A stretch of DNA of 64,000 nt from Bacillus sp. HSf4 (GCF_029537375.1 NZ_CP120679.1:1538001-1602000), one strand, 5' to 3'; shown: positions 41,102 through 51,310, counted from the stretch's first letter. Notes: generated by a model not told the origin, from the letters alone. Translations and numbers: made by a program.

Positions 41102-43069
41102 ATGTTTAAAAAACTGCACATTAAAATTGCTGGATTCGTTGCTGTCATCCTGATTGTGACGGTGATCGTTCTCCAATTGTCAACCACGTTCATTTTGAAA
41201 TCCATGCTTCAAGAAGAAGCGAAGGACTCCACTTCTAGTCTTCTCAACGCGATTAAAGGAAACATCGAGCTTCAACTAAAGAACTACGAAATCGCCTTAT
41301 CCCGTATGAGTGACGGCCAAATGAGCCAGTCATTTGTCGGGGTAAACGGTAAGGAATTAAAAAATCTTGTTCTCGATGAATTAAAGCAGATAAAGGATAA
41401 AAACGAGCATGTCAACTTTGCATATATCGGGACAGAGCAAAAAGAAATCTTTATATATCCGGAAACATCATTTGATAAAGATTTTGATCCGACAACCCGC
41501 CCGTGGTATACATTAGCGGAAAAAACACCGGATCAAGTCGTTTGGACTGAACCGTATCAAGATGTCGTATCAGGAGACATGACGGTAGCCGCAGCAAAAG
41601 CCATCGTTGTCAACGGCAAAGTAAAAGGCGTCATCAGCTTTGACATTTCGCTAAAAGCATTAAACGAAATCATCAATGATCAAAAGGTCCCTTATGACGG
41701 CTACGCCTTTTTGATCGACCAAAATGGAACCATGCTGGCTCACCCGTCAAAACAAGGCAAAGATATGTCAAAAGATAAGATGTACAAAGACATTCCTTCC
41801 GCAAAAGACGGGATCAAGCTTGGCAAAGACAATGTCATCGCCTATCAAACGATCGACGGCACAGGCTGGAAAGTCGGCACGCAGTTCCAAACCGATAAAC
41901 TGCTCTGGGTCGCTCAGGAAATGAACAAAATTGTGCTCATCATCTCAGGTTTAGCCTTGGTGGTTGCGATTGTTCTGAGCTACTTCCTGGCCAAAACCAT
42001 CACGGGACCGATCAAACGCCTGATCGCCCAAACAAAAGCGGTCTCTGACGGAGATTTGACTGTGCAGACGGCGGTTAAGTCGAAAGATGAAGTCGGCACG
42101 CTGACAAAAGACTTTAACAAAATGGTCGAGCACATGAAAGAGATGATCTTGAAGGTCAGGTCGTCATCCGGTAAAGTATCGGAAACAACGGATCAATTGA
42201 GTTCCGTATCTGAAGAAACGGTATTTGCGAGCGAGCAGATCGCCAAAGCGATTGATGAAGTTGCAACCGGTGCGACAGAACAGGCTGCAGAAGTAGAAAA
42301 CGTCAATGAAAAATCCGAGCGGCTGTCTGTGAAAATTAAAGAAATCGAACACCATGCCGACAGCATTCAAAAGCTTTCCAGAACATCCGAAGATGCAAGC
42401 TATAAAGGAATTGACGCGCTCGGACAGCTTTTGGCGAAATCAAACGAAGCAAATACGGAAACGAAAAAAGTGGAACAAATGCTTCAGCAGCTTGAAGAAA
42501 AAACGAAGAATATTGAAGATGTCGTCACGGCGATTTCGGCCATCTCGGATCAGACCAATCTTCTTGCCTTGAACGCCAGCATTGAAGCGGCCCGGGCCGG
42601 AGAAAGCGGACGCGGCTTTGCCGTCGTCGCGGAAGAGGTTAGAAAGCTCGCTGAGCAATCGGCATCCTCTTCACAGCATATCAGTGAAACGGTCAAACAG
42701 ATTCAGCTTGAAACAAAGGATGCCGTTTCCGCCATGACGGAAGCAAGCAAGCTGAACGAAGAGCAAAATGACATGATCCATGAGACGGGAGAAGCGCTCA
42801 GCAAGATTACGGCGGAAATGCAGGCGCTCGTCAAATCGATTGATCACATTTACTCAGAGATCTCAGATATGAGCGGTGAGCAGCAAAAAATGACGGATTC
42901 GATCCAAAGCATTTCCGCCATTTCCCAGCAATCCGCCGCGGCGGCAGAGGAGGTCAGCGCCTCTACCAACGAGCAGCTGACGACGCTTGAATCGATCGCC
43001 AAATCAACTGAAGCACTCAGCAGTGCGAACAGAGATTTATTGGAAGCGATTGAAAAATTTAAAGTATAG
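41102..43069 (+). CDS. mcpC: Methyl-accepting chemotaxis protein McpC
   Basis: A 655-residue receptor: membrane helix 1 (~7-30), extracellular dCache sensor (~35-275, with [20 protein letters not shown], the pattern that binds amino acids), helix 2 (~281-303), HAMP, then the signalling coiled coil with hairpin tip [20 protein letters not shown] and [15 protein letters not shown]. McpC of B. subtilis responds to most amino acids and to PTS sugars. GGGAGGG lies before ATG 41102. Dedicated SigD promoter. Confidence 0.93.
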   Translation: MFKKLHIKIAGFVAVILIVTVIVLQLSTTFILKSMLQEEAKDSTSSLLNAIKGNIELQLKNYEIALSRMSDGQMSQSFVGVNGKELKNLVLDELKQIKDKNEHVNFAYIGTEQKEIFIYPETSFDKDFDPTTRPWYTLAEKTPDQVVWTEPYQDVVSGDMTVAAAKAIVVNGKVKGVISFDISLKALNEIINDQKVPYDGYAFLIDQNGTMLAHPSKQGKDMSKDKMYKDIPSAKDGIKLGKDNVIAYQTIDGTGWKVGTQFQTDKLLWVAQEMNKIVLIISGLALVVAIVLSYFLAKTITGPIKRLIAQTKAVSDGDLTVQTAVKSKDEVGTLTKDFNKMVEHMKEMILKVRSSSGKVSETTDQLSSVSEETVFASEQIAKAIDEVATGATEQAAEVENVNEKSERLSVKIKEIEHHADSIQKLSRTSEDASYKGIDALGQLLAKSNEANTETKKVEQMLQQLEEKTKNIEDVVTAISAISDQTNLLALNASIEAARAGESGRGFAVVAEEVRKLAEQSASSSQHISETVKQIQLETKDAVSAMTEASKLNEEQNDMIHETGEALSKITAEMQALVKSIDHIYSEISDMSGEQQKMTDSIQSISAISQQSAAAAEEVSASTNEQLTTLESIAKSTEALSSANRDLLEAIEKFKV

Positions 43070-43073
43070 CGAC

Positions 43074-43107
43074 AAAGCCCCCTCAAGAGCCAGAGGGGGC
43101 TTTATTT
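43074..43107 (+). terminator. Terminator of mcpC
   Basis: AAAGCCCCCTC-AAGAGCCA-GAGGGGGCTTT then ATTT. Confidence 0.9.
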
Positions 43108-43166
43108 AAGCTGTGAGATCCTAATTTTCGTGTTAAACTAGAAAAAAGAAAGGAGTTGATGCCCGC

Positions 43167-43952
43167 ATGGATTTAAAGATGAAAGGCAAAACCGCGCTTG
43201 TCGCCGCAAGCAGCAAAGGTCTCGGAAAAGCGATCGCTTTCGCTCTTTGCCGGGAAGGCGCCAATATTATGCTGTCCGGTCGAAATGAAGAAGTGTTGCA
43301 AAGGACAGCAGAAGAGCTGAGAGGCCTTTCGGGCGCCGCGGTCACTTATGAAGTATGCGACCTTGCCAACGGAGAAGAGATCAAGGCGCTTGTGCACAAG
43401 ACGGCCGAAGTGCACGGAACGGTGGACATGCTTGTCAACAATGTCGGCGGACCTAAAGGCGGCAGCCTGCTGGAGCTTACCGATGATGATTGGACATCAT
43501 CGTTTGAACTTCACCTGCTCAGCTATATCCGCTTGATCCGTGAAGCTCTTCCATATTTAAAAAAGGATGGCGGACGGATCATCAATATCGCTTCATCATC
43601 AGTCAAACAGCCGATCCCCGGTCTATTGCTTTCCAATACGTTTCGGATGGGGATCGTGGGTCTTACGAAGTCTCTCGCTGAAGAGCTGGCCGAGCACCGT
43701 ATTTTGATTAACACGCTGGCTCCGGGAAGGATCGCGACCGACCGCGTGGCAGAACTTGACAGGCAAAAAGCCGAACAGACAGGCCTTTCCGAAGAGCATG
43801 TGAAAGAATCTTTCGAAAAACAAATACCGCTCGGCGCCTACGGGAAGCCTGAAGACTTTGCACAATATGCAAGCTTTCTTTTATCAGAGTGCAATACATA
43901 CATGACGGGACAAACACTACTGATCGACGGCGGAATGGTAAAAGCGATATAA
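43167..43952 (+). CDS. Short-chain dehydrogenase/reductase lacking the classical Tyr and Lys
   Basis: A 261-residue Rossmann-fold SDR annotated usually as 3-oxoacyl-ACP reductase-like. Cofactor motif AASSKGLGKA, NNVGG, and the active-site Ser in INIASSSVKQP are visible. The canonical YxxxK is replaced: aligned on GLTKSLAEEL, the segment is SNTFRMGIV, so Tyr is Ser and Lys is Arg. This variant subgroup exists, and its reaction is unknown. It is 13 bases upstream of ykwC, an oxidoreductase of another family. Confidence 0.82.
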   Translation: MDLKMKGKTALVAASSKGLGKAIAFALCREGANIMLSGRNEEVLQRTAEELRGLSGAAVTYEVCDLANGEEIKALVHKTAEVHGTVDMLVNNVGGPKGGSLLELTDDDWTSSFELHLLSYIRLIREALPYLKKDGGRIINIASSSVKQPIPGLLLSNTFRMGIVGLTKSLAEELAEHRILINTLAPGRIATDRVAELDRQKAEQTGLSEEHVKESFEKQIPLGAYGKPEDFAQYASFLLSECNTYMTGQTLLIDGGMVKAI

Positions 43953-43965
43953 GGGGGAAAACAGC

Positions 43966-44838
43966 ATGAAAAAAACAATCGGATTTATCGGGCTTGGCGT
44001 CATGGGAAACAGCATGGCCGCACATCTTTTGGCTGAAGGCTATCCGACAGCCGTCTTTACGAGAACGAAACAGAAGGCGGACAACCTGGTCGAAAAAGGA
44101 GCGGAATGGAAAGCATCTGTCAAAGAGCTGGCACAAGCGGCAGATGTGATCATCACGATGGTCGGTTACCCGAAAGATGTTGAAGAGGTCTATTTTGGCA
44201 GCGGGGGCATTATTGATAACGCAAAGAAAGGCTCATACCTCATTGATATGACGACTTCGAATCCGTCTCTTGCCAAAACAATTGCAGCGGCCGCCAAAGA
44301 GAAAGGGCTGTATGCTTTGGACGCCCCGGTTTCCGGCGGAGACATCGGCGCCCGCAACGGCACGCTTGCGATTATGGTCGGCGGTGAACGCGAAGCGTTC
44401 GAAGAGTGCTTGCCGATCTTTTCAATCATGGGAGAAAATATTCAATATCAAGGGCCGGCAGGAAGCGGACAGCATACAAAAATGTGTAATCAGATTGCGA
44501 TTGCCGCCGGAATGATCGGTGTTGCTGAAGCCATGGCTTACGCGAAAAAATCGGGGCTTGATCCGGAGAATGTTTTAAAAAGCATTACAACCGGAGCTGC
44601 GGGAAGCTGGTCGCTGTCCAATCTCGCGCCAAGAATGCTGAAAGGCGATTTCGAACCGGGCTTTTATGTCAAGCATTTCATTAAAGATATGGGGATCGCC
44701 CTTGAGGAAGCGGAGCTGATGGGTGAAAAAATGCCGGGCCTTGAACTCGCCAAAACCTTGTATGACACGCTTGCGGAAAAAGGTGAAGAAAACAGCGGCA
44801 CCCAAAGCTTATACAAGCTTTGGACCGAATACCGGTAA
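43966..44838 (+). CDS. ykwC: YkwC, beta-hydroxyacid dehydrogenase family
   Basis: A 290-residue NAD(P)-dependent oxidoreductase of the 3-hydroxyisobutyrate/glyoxylate reductase family: GFIGLGVMGNSMAAHL nucleotide-binding motif, substrate-binding DAPVSGGDIGARNGTL, catalytic Lys in GSGQHTKMCNQ. Acts on a small beta-hydroxy acid or semialdehyde; exact substrate unknown. Forms a two-gene operon with the variant SDR upstream. Confidence 0.88.
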   Translation: MKKTIGFIGLGVMGNSMAAHLLAEGYPTAVFTRTKQKADNLVEKGAEWKASVKELAQAADVIITMVGYPKDVEEVYFGSGGIIDNAKKGSYLIDMTTSNPSLAKTIAAAAKEKGLYALDAPVSGGDIGARNGTLAIMVGGEREAFEECLPIFSIMGENIQYQGPAGSGQHTKMCNQIAIAAGMIGVAEAMAYAKKSGLDPENVLKSITTGAAGSWSLSNLAPRMLKGDFEPGFYVKHFIKDMGIALEEAELMGEKMPGLELAKTLYDTLAEKGEENSGTQSLYKLWTEYR

Positions 44839-44839
44839 A

Positions 44840-44881
44840 CAAAAAACCACTTGCATTTCAATGAATGCAAGTGGTTTTTTT
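44840..44881. terminator. Convergent terminator ykwC/ykwD
   Basis: AAAAAACCACTTGCATT and AATGCAAGTGGTTTTTT around TCAATG(A); bidirectional. Confidence 0.95.
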
Positions 44882-44889
44882 GATCAAGC

Positions 44890-45684
44890 TTATTTTCCGA
44901 TGAACTGCTGAGTCCAGTAGTTGCCGTCTTTCACATAACCTACACCGATATGTGTAAAGTTAGGATTCATAATGTTCTTTCTGTGACCTTCACTGTTCAT
45001 CCAAGCTTTGACAACTTCTTGAGGTGTTCTTTGACCTTTCGCGATGTTTTCACCGGCTGTACGGTATGTGATGCCGAATTTCTTCATCATATCAAACGGA
45101 GAACCGTAAGTCGGGCTGTTGTGATCAAAGTAATTGTTGTCTTTCATATCTTGAGATTTTGCGCGGGCTACTTTGCTCAAGTTTTCGTCCAATGTCAGCG
45201 GTTTTAGCCCTTGTTTCTTTCTTTCGGCATTTGTCAGCTCAACGACTTCTTTTTCGTATGCGCTCACTGAAGAAGAAGCTTGAGTTGAGTTTTCCTTTTT
45301 CTCAGTTGTCTGCTCTTTTGAAGCAGCAGGTTTTGAAGCTTCCTGTTTTTGAGTTTGAGTGTTTTCAGGTTTTGACGTTTTAGGCTGAGATGCCTTTGGC
45401 GCAGAAGCTTTAGGTTGATCTGCTTTTGGCGCAGAAGCCTTAGACTGCTGACCTGCTTGTTTCATATATGATTGAAGCAGAGATTGAATTTTTTCCTGAT
45501 CAGCTTGAGAAAGCTTGTTCAGATTTTGAACATTCAATTGATCTGCAAGATTAGAAATTTTTATATTAGAATAGAAGGCTTTCACTTGAATTGGCTGCTG
45601 TTCCTTGGCGTCTGCTTGTTGAACACCGCTGAAAGTAAAGATCGATGCAGCGGCAACTGCTGATAAAAGAAAAGCTTTTTTCAT
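44890..45684 (-). CDS. ykwD: YkwD, secreted CAP/SCP-domain protein
   Basis: A 264-residue secreted protein: signal peptide (MKKAFLLSAVAAASIFTFSG, cleaved near ADA), a helical pre-domain (~35-75), a low-complexity linker of Lys-Ala-Ser-Gln-Pro repeats (~78-130) and a C-terminal CAP domain (ELTNAERKKQGLKPL, HNSPTYGSPFDMM, GENIAKGQRTPQEVVKAWM, HIGVGYVKDGNYW). Function in Bacillus uncertain; similar proteins occur in the spore and cell wall. AGGAGG is before ATG 45684; the in-frame start 45780 would bury the signal. Confidence 0.92.
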   Translation of the reverse strand: MKKAFLLSAVAAASIFTFSGVQQADAKEQQPIQVKAFYSNIKISNLADQLNVQNLNKLSQADQEKIQSLLQSYMKQAGQQSKASAPKADQPKASAPKASQPKTSKPENTQTQKQEASKPAASKEQTTEKKENSTQASSSVSAYEKEVVELTNAERKKQGLKPLTLDENLSKVARAKSQDMKDNNYFDHNSPTYGSPFDMMKKFGITYRTAGENIAKGQRTPQEVVKAWMNSEGHRKNIMNPNFTHIGVGYVKDGNYWTQQFIGK

Positions 45685-45916
45685 AAACTGTTTTCCTCCT
45701 AAATGTTGTATTTTGTTTCGTACACTAGCATCATAACACGGCTTTTTTGAAATAATTGAACCAGTAATTTCCTTTGACAAGCGATTGTTGTTAATTTTGA
45801 CATAAAAAAATAAAAAACCTTTGCTATCAAGGTGTAACCAAACCTCTATTTTACACGTCTTGTCATAAACGTACCAAATTTTAAATATGTTAGTTAAATT
45901 TTAATATAAAAAGAGA

Positions 45917-45972
45917 TTGACAGCTTTTTATATAACTTTAGATTGTAACAACCATTACAAAAGTGTTACAAT
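45917..45972 (+). promoter_or_regulatory. pbpH promoter with inverted repeat over the start site
   Basis: TTGACA (45917-45922), 16 bases, TAGATT (45939-45944). The inverted repeat ATTGTAACA (45942-45950) / TGTTACAAT (45964-45972), perfect over nine bases with a 13-base centre, overlaps the -10 box and the expected start. The remaining ~230 bases toward ykwD are AT-rich with no gene seen. Confidence 0.55.
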
Positions 45973-46026
45973 ATGATCGGTTAATTAATGTGAAAATTGA
46001 ATATTGTGAGAGGAGAGAATGTTTCA

Positions 46027-48138
46027 GTGACAGAATCTCGACATGATCCGGCTGAAGTGAAAAAAAGCAGACGATCACGGATGTGGCGGATCAACCTGTA
46101 TTTCTTTGCGGTGTTCACCCTGTTCGCGGCACTGATTGTCAAGCTGGGCCTCGTGCAAATCGTCAAAGGAGAAGAGTATGAGCAGCAGGCTTCAAAAACA
46201 GAAGCCAAAATCGCGTCTTATCCTGCACCGCGGGGCAAAATGTATGACAGATACGGGCGGGTGGTTGTCGACAACCAAAGCGTACCCGCGATCACATATA
46301 CGGTGATGACGAGCACCAAGACGGAAGACAAAATCAAAACAGCCAAAAAGCTTGCAGAATTGATCAATATCGATACATCATTTCTGAAAGAAAGAGATTT
46401 GAAAGATTACTGGCTTGCCAAACATCCGAAAAAGGCGGCTGCTCTCTTGAAAGACGGAGAAAAAACCTTGAAGTCTGACAAAACATACAAGCTTCAGGTC
46501 GACCGTGTTCCAGAAGAAGAGATTAAAGCGCTCGAAAGGGATAAAGAGGAGCTTGAAGTCGCCGCTATTTTCAGAAGATTTTCCGGCGGCTATGCCTATG
46601 AGCCGCAAATCGTTAAAGCCATGAATCCGAAAACCGCTTCGAAAGACGATGCGAAGCTGCTGGATGAAAAAGATTCAAAACAGCTGCCTGCCAACGATTT
46701 GACCTATGAGGAAGTCTCCCGGGTATCCGAGCATTTGGAAGAGCTGCCAGGGGTCGATGTCATCATGGACTGGACCCGCAAATACCCTTATGAAAAGACG
46801 CTTTACTCTATTTTCGGAGGCGTCACAACGCCTGAACAAGGACTCATCAAGGATAGGGAGGACTTCTACCTGACAAGGGGATATGCCCGGAATGACAGAG
46901 TCGGAAAAAGCTACCTCGAGTATCAATATGAAGAATATTTAAATCCGAAAAAAGCAAAGGTTCAATATACGGAAAACCGCTCAGGCGAAGTCATCAGCCA
47001 GGAAACAATTGATGAAGGAAGGCGCGGCTACGACCTGCAGTTGACCTTTGACATGGAGCTGCAAAAGAAAGTCGAAAAGATCATTGAAGATGAACTCAAC
47101 ACATTCCGCGGTTCAAATTACATGCTTGACAGGGCGTTCGTCGTCATGATGGACCCGAATAACGGAGACATTCTGTCAATGGCCGGCAAACGGATCGTCG
47201 ACGGCAAAATAACCGATTACGCCATCGGTACGTTTACGACCCAGTATGAAATGGGGTCGGCGGTCAAAGGCGCGACAGTGCTTGCCGGATACCAAAGCGG
47301 CATGCCGCACGGGCAACACTATTTAGACACAAAGTTATACTTTGCAGGCGGTGTTGAAACAGGATCCTACAGAGGGAACAGCATTGGCTGGACCGATGAA
47401 GTCAGGGCTCTTGAAAAAAGTTCGAACGTATATATGTTCCATGTTGCGATGTATATTGCAGGTGTTACCTATAAACCGCATGGCGCCCTTCCGGCGGATC
47501 AGGAAGACTTGAATAAAATGAGAAATTACTACAGCCAGTTCGGGCTGGGCGTGAAAACAGGCATAGATCTACCGCAGGAGTCGGCCGGAATGCAGACGAC
47601 CCCGGATTTAGTCGGAGGGCTGATCCTCAATGAAGCCATCGGACAATATGATACGTATACACCTTTGCAGCTCGCTCAATATATGTCTGCGATTGCAAAT
47701 GGCGGGTACAGGGTTCAGCCAAGGGTCGTGAAAAGCATCCGCCAGCCTGAGAGCGAAAAGCTTGGACCTGTCATTGAGGAACGATCCGCCAATGTGCTGA
47801 ATCAAATCAACAACTCGAAAAGTGACATCGAAATCGTCAAGCGGGGATTAAAAAGAGTAACCCAGACGGGAACTGCCGCCGGGACATTCGGTTCGCTTGA
47901 CGTATCGGGCAAAACCGGAACTGCTGAAACGAAATATTACGGCACAAATAGAAGCTGGTGGGGAAATGATACCTACAACTTAACCTTTGCGGGCTACTAT
48001 CCTTCAGAAAAACCGGAAATCGCGTTCAGCGTTGTCGTTCCATCCGTCATCAACGATAAAACAGGAATCAACAAAAACATCTCAGCCAAAATCGTCAAAG
48101 CCTACGTCGAGTTGCAAAAAAAATATAACAAGGATTAG
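46027..48138 (+). CDS. pbpH: PbpH, class B penicillin-binding protein
   Basis: A 703-residue transpeptidase: short cytoplasmic tail, one membrane helix (~24-45), dimerisation domain (PAPRGKMYDRYGRVVVDN), an MRSA-PBP2a-like N3 insert, and a transpeptidase domain with SxxK (SAVKGAT), SxN (SSNVY) and KTG (SGKTGTAE). With PbpA it makes sidewall peptidoglycan in rod-shaped growth. GTG 46027 gives the B. subtilis length (704) with AGGAGAG upstream; a TTG at 45997 lies before that site. Confidence 0.93.
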   Translation: MTESRHDPAEVKKSRRSRMWRINLYFFAVFTLFAALIVKLGLVQIVKGEEYEQQASKTEAKIASYPAPRGKMYDRYGRVVVDNQSVPAITYTVMTSTKTEDKIKTAKKLAELINIDTSFLKERDLKDYWLAKHPKKAAALLKDGEKTLKSDKTYKLQVDRVPEEEIKALERDKEELEVAAIFRRFSGGYAYEPQIVKAMNPKTASKDDAKLLDEKDSKQLPANDLTYEEVSRVSEHLEELPGVDVIMDWTRKYPYEKTLYSIFGGVTTPEQGLIKDREDFYLTRGYARNDRVGKSYLEYQYEEYLNPKKAKVQYTENRSGEVISQETIDEGRRGYDLQLTFDMELQKKVEKIIEDELNTFRGSNYMLDRAFVVMMDPNNGDILSMAGKRIVDGKITDYAIGTFTTQYEMGSAVKGATVLAGYQSGMPHGQHYLDTKLYFAGGVETGSYRGNSIGWTDEVRALEKSSNVYMFHVAMYIAGVTYKPHGALPADQEDLNKMRNYYSQFGLGVKTGIDLPQESAGMQTTPDLVGGLILNEAIGQYDTYTPLQLAQYMSAIANGGYRVQPRVVKSIRQPESEKLGPVIEERSANVLNQINNSKSDIEIVKRGLKRVTQTGTAAGTFGSLDVSGKTGTAETKYYGTNRSWWGNDTYNLTFAGYYPSEKPEIAFSVVVPSVINDKTGINKNISAKIVKAYVELQKKYNKD

Positions 48139-48178
48139 ACAAAAAAGAACACGGGTTTTTTCCGCGTTCTTTTTTTGT
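48138..48178 (+). terminator. Terminator of pbpH
   Basis: AAGAACACGG-GTTTTTT-CCGCGTTCTT then TTTTT (one mismatch). Confidence 0.8.
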
Positions 48179-48188
48179 TATCAAAATT

Positions 48189-48237
48189 TGACGAATGCTA
48201 GATGTTTTGAAGGAGATTCCTCGCATTTTAGCGAATC
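48189..48237 (+). promoter_or_regulatory. kinA control region: SigH promoter and 0A box
   Basis: GAAGGAGAT (48209-48217) and GCGAATC (48231-48237) match the SigH consensus RNAGGAWWW / RNNGAAT. TGACGAA at 48189-48195 matches the Spo0A box TGWCGAA, consistent with Spo0A feedback. Confidence 0.8.
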
Positions 48238-48298
48238 TTTTTAAACAAAATCGTTTTAAAGAATGCTGGTGATGAATAGGGTATAAAGGAGGGATATG

Positions 48299-50110
48299 AT
48301 GGAACAGAAAACAAAGCGTTTTGAGCAATATAAACCTCATATGAATTTACAGGCAGTCCTTTCAGCAAACGGCCGCTTTATATACATATCTGCAAACTGC
48401 AAAGAACTGTTGAGCTATCAGCAGAGTGAGCTGATCGGTACGTATTTGAAGGACTATTTGCACGAAGACGATCTTTTTCTGGTAGAAAGCTATTTTTACA
48501 ATGAACATCATTTGCTGCCATGCACCTTCAGATTTGTGAAAAAGGATTACACAATGATCTGGGTCGAGGCATCGATTGATTTTGTTACGACCCATGTTGG
48601 AGAAAAAGAACGGGAAATTGTACTCAAAATGAAAGTTTTTGAAGACCGTCCCTCTAAGAAGAGCAGCTCGAAAAAAGAGGAAAGCGATTTGAAAAAAGCG
48701 GCCGAGCCGCCGGCGAATGAGGAATTTAAAGCGATGGTGGAAGGCTTGCCAAATCCTCTGTGTATCAGCGTTCAAGGGGAAATCGTTTATGTGAATGATG
48801 CCATGGTCACCCTGCTCGGGGCAGAGCATAAACAGCAAATTATCGGAAAGTATTCCTATGATTTTATTGAGAAAGAATACCATGACATCGTCAAGAACCG
48901 CATTAAAAGAATGCAGCAGGGGCTTGAAGTCGGGATGATTGAGCAGACGTGGAAAAAGCTGGACGGCACACAAATCCATCTTGAGGTGAAATCAGCGCCG
49001 ACCATCTATCAAAACCAAAAAGCCGAACTTCTGCTGCTTATTGATATTTCTTCGCGAAAAAAATTCCAGACGATTTTGCAAAAAAGCAGAGAACGCTACC
49101 AGCTCCTGATTCAAAATTCTATCGACACCATCGCCGTCATTCATAACGGAAGATGGGTTTTTATGAATGAATCAGGGATTCGTCTGTTTGAGGCGAAAAC
49201 ATATGAAGACCTCATCGGCAAGGATATTTATGAACATCTCCATCATTGTGATCATGAAAATGTGAAAGCCAGGCTGAAACGGATCACCGACCGCAAGTCT
49301 GATTCAGAAATCATCAAACAAACGTGGTACACATTTGAAAAGCGGCTCATCTATACGGAAATGGTCTGCATTCCGACGACATTTTTCGGAGAGACAGCTG
49401 TACAGGTCATTTTGAGGGATATTTCGGAGCGCAAGCAGACGGAAGAGCTGATGGTGCGTTCGGAAAAGCTGTCGATTGCCGGTCAGCTCGCAGCCGGAAT
49501 CGCCCACGAAATCCGCAATCCGCTGACGGCCATTAAAGGGTTTTTGCAGCTGATGAAGCCGACGATGGAAGAAAATGAACATTATTTTGATATTATTTTT
49601 TCCGAATTAAGCAGAATCGAATTGATTTTAAGCGAGCTTTTGATGCTCGCCAAGCCGCAGCAGAACGCTCTGAGTGAACAGCTTGATCTGATCAGGCTGA
49701 TTCGCGAAGTCACGGCTCTTCTAGAAACACAGGCCAATTTGAACGGCATTATGATTCATACCAATCTGCCAAATGACAAAATTCATATCAAAGGGGACCC
49801 GAACCAACTAAAACAAGTGTTTATCAACCTGATTAAAAACGCTGTCGAATCAATGCCTGATGGAGGCACTGTTCATTTGAGCGTCAAGGAAACGGATGAG
49901 TCTGTCACAGTCGAGGTTCAAGATGAAGGAGAAGGAATACCGGAACACGTCCTCGAACGAATCGGCGAGCCTTTTTTAACGACGAAAGAAAAAGGAACGG
50001 GTCTCGGTTTGATGGTCACCTTTAACATCATCGAAAATCACAATGGAACAATCGAGGTGGACAGCAAAATGGAAAAAGGCACAACATTTGTCATTTCCTT
50101 TCCGAAATAA
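48299..50110 (+). CDS. kinA: KinA, principal sporulation histidine kinase
   Basis: A 603-residue soluble kinase with three N-terminal PAS domains (about 15-110, 145-245, 265-375), HisKA with phospho-His in AAGIAHEIRNPLTAIKG, and HATPase with INLIKNAVES, DEGEGIP and KGTGLGLMV. It starts the Spo0F-Spo0B-Spo0A relay. Near-identical to B. subtilis KinA in PAS-C and kinase core; the charged 115-140 linker is variable. AAAGGAGG gives ideal spacing to ATG 48299 (ATG 48296 adjacent). SigH promoter upstream. Confidence 0.97.
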   Translation: MEQKTKRFEQYKPHMNLQAVLSANGRFIYISANCKELLSYQQSELIGTYLKDYLHEDDLFLVESYFYNEHHLLPCTFRFVKKDYTMIWVEASIDFVTTHVGEKEREIVLKMKVFEDRPSKKSSSKKEESDLKKAAEPPANEEFKAMVEGLPNPLCISVQGEIVYVNDAMVTLLGAEHKQQIIGKYSYDFIEKEYHDIVKNRIKRMQQGLEVGMIEQTWKKLDGTQIHLEVKSAPTIYQNQKAELLLLIDISSRKKFQTILQKSRERYQLLIQNSIDTIAVIHNGRWVFMNESGIRLFEAKTYEDLIGKDIYEHLHHCDHENVKARLKRITDRKSDSEIIKQTWYTFEKRLIYTEMVCIPTTFFGETAVQVILRDISERKQTEELMVRSEKLSIAGQLAAGIAHEIRNPLTAIKGFLQLMKPTMEENEHYFDIIFSELSRIELILSELLMLAKPQQNALSEQLDLIRLIREVTALLETQANLNGIMIHTNLPNDKIHIKGDPNQLKQVFINLIKNAVESMPDGGTVHLSVKETDESVTVEVQDEGEGIPEHVLERIGEPFLTTKEKGTGLGLMVTFNIIENHNGTIEVDSKMEKGTTFVISFPK

Positions 50111-50112
50111 AA

Positions 50113-50145
50113 TAAAAAACAACGGCGTAAAAGCCGTTGTTTATG
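50113..50145. terminator. Convergent terminator kinA/patA
   Basis: AAACAACGGC-GTAAAA-GCCGTTGTTT. Confidence 0.9.
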
Positions 50146-51310
50146 TGGTTTGAACCGACTGCCTCTTATTGAACACAAACGTCTCCAGCCGGTCCAGTCC
50201 CTCCCTCAGTGTATCGGGAGAATATGCGTAAGAGATCCTCACATAGCCTTCCCCATATTCAGAAAACGAGCTGCCCGGAACAATCGCCAGTCCCTCTTCC
50301 TCTAAAGCGCGAGTGCAAAATTCAAAGGAAGACATTCCAAACGATTTAATAGAAGGGAAGATGTAGAATGCCCCCGACGGTTTAATGACGTCGAGTCCCA
50401 TTGTCACGAGCCTGTCGTATACGTAATCAAGCCGCTTTTTATATTGCTCTCTCATGATCAGCGCATCATCAACCCCATTGGTGACGGCTTCCAAAGCCGC
50501 TTTTTGGGAGATGGAAGAAGCGCATGATACGTTGTACTGATGAACTTTTAAAATATGTTTGGCGATTTCCTTTGGAGCGAATAGGAAACCGATTCGCCAG
50601 CCGGTCATACTGTGGGACTTGGACAGTCCGCCGATGACAATCGTCTGATCCCTTAAAACGGATGCGATTGAATGGTGTGGTCTGTCAAAGGTCAGTTCGC
50701 TGTATATTTCGTCAGAAAGAACAAACACATTTCGCCCTTTTAAAAGAGAAGCGATTTCCTTCAGTTCGTCCTCTGAAAGCGTCATTCCCGTCGGATTTGA
50801 CGGATAAGGGAGAACGACACACTTTGTTTTTGGCGTCAGGGCTTCTTCGATTAATTTTGCTGTCAGCTTAAAGCCGTGAGACGTCGTATCGATGATTAAA
50901 GGCGATGCACCGCACAGTTTGATGATCGGTTCATATCCGGGATATACGGGACCTGGAAGAATCACTTCGTCACCGGGTGATAAAATCGTCCGAAAAGCGG
51001 CGTCAATCGCCTGGCTGGCTCCCGTTGTGACAATGATCTCGCTTTCTGCATCATAATTTAAATCGGCCTTTTTTTTCATGTACAGCTGGACTGCCTGTCT
51101 CAGCTCCGGATACCCTGCATTGTGGGTATAAGCTGTATGATTTTCATCTATCGCTTTTTTGGCAGCTTGTTTGACATGATGAGGCGTGAAAAAGTCAGGC
51201 TGGCCGATTGTTAAAGAGATTACATTTTCATACTGAGAGACAAGATTTGAGAATTTGCGGATTCCTGAAATTTCAATTTCTTTCACATTCGGATTAAGCA
51301 AATGTTCCAT
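50141..51310 (-). CDS. patA: PatA, PLP-dependent aminotransferase A
   Basis: A 389-residue class I aminotransferase; in B. subtilis it acts as N-acetyl-L,L-diaminopimelate aminotransferase in lysine and peptidoglycan precursor synthesis. PLP Lys is in IGGLSKSHSMTGWRIGF; PYPSNPTGM and SDEIYSELTF are the substrate/PLP contacts; YVRISYAYSPD is the carboxylate-binding Arg. Confidence 0.93.
   Translation of the reverse strand: MEHLLNPNVKEIEISGIRKFSNLVSQYENVISLTIGQPDFFTPHHVKQAAKKAIDENHTAYTHNAGYPELRQAVQLYMKKKADLNYDAESEIIVTTGASQAIDAAFRTILSPGDEVILPGPVYPGYEPIIKLCGASPLIIDTTSHGFKLTAKLIEEALTPKTKCVVLPYPSNPTGMTLSEDELKEIASLLKGRNVFVLSDEIYSELTFDRPHHSIASVLRDQTIVIGGLSKSHSMTGWRIGFLFAPKEIAKHILKVHQYNVSCASSISQKAALEAVTNGVDDALIMREQYKKRLDYVYDRLVTMGLDVIKPSGAFYIFPSIKSFGMSSFEFCTRALEEEGLAIVPGSSFSEYGEGYVRISYAYSPDTLREGLDRLETFVFNKRQSVQTT

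Noticed and set aside
44970..45460. Repeat element within ykwD
   Set aside because: The repeats encode the Lys-Ala-Ser-Pro linker of the protein; ordinary low-complexity coding sequence.
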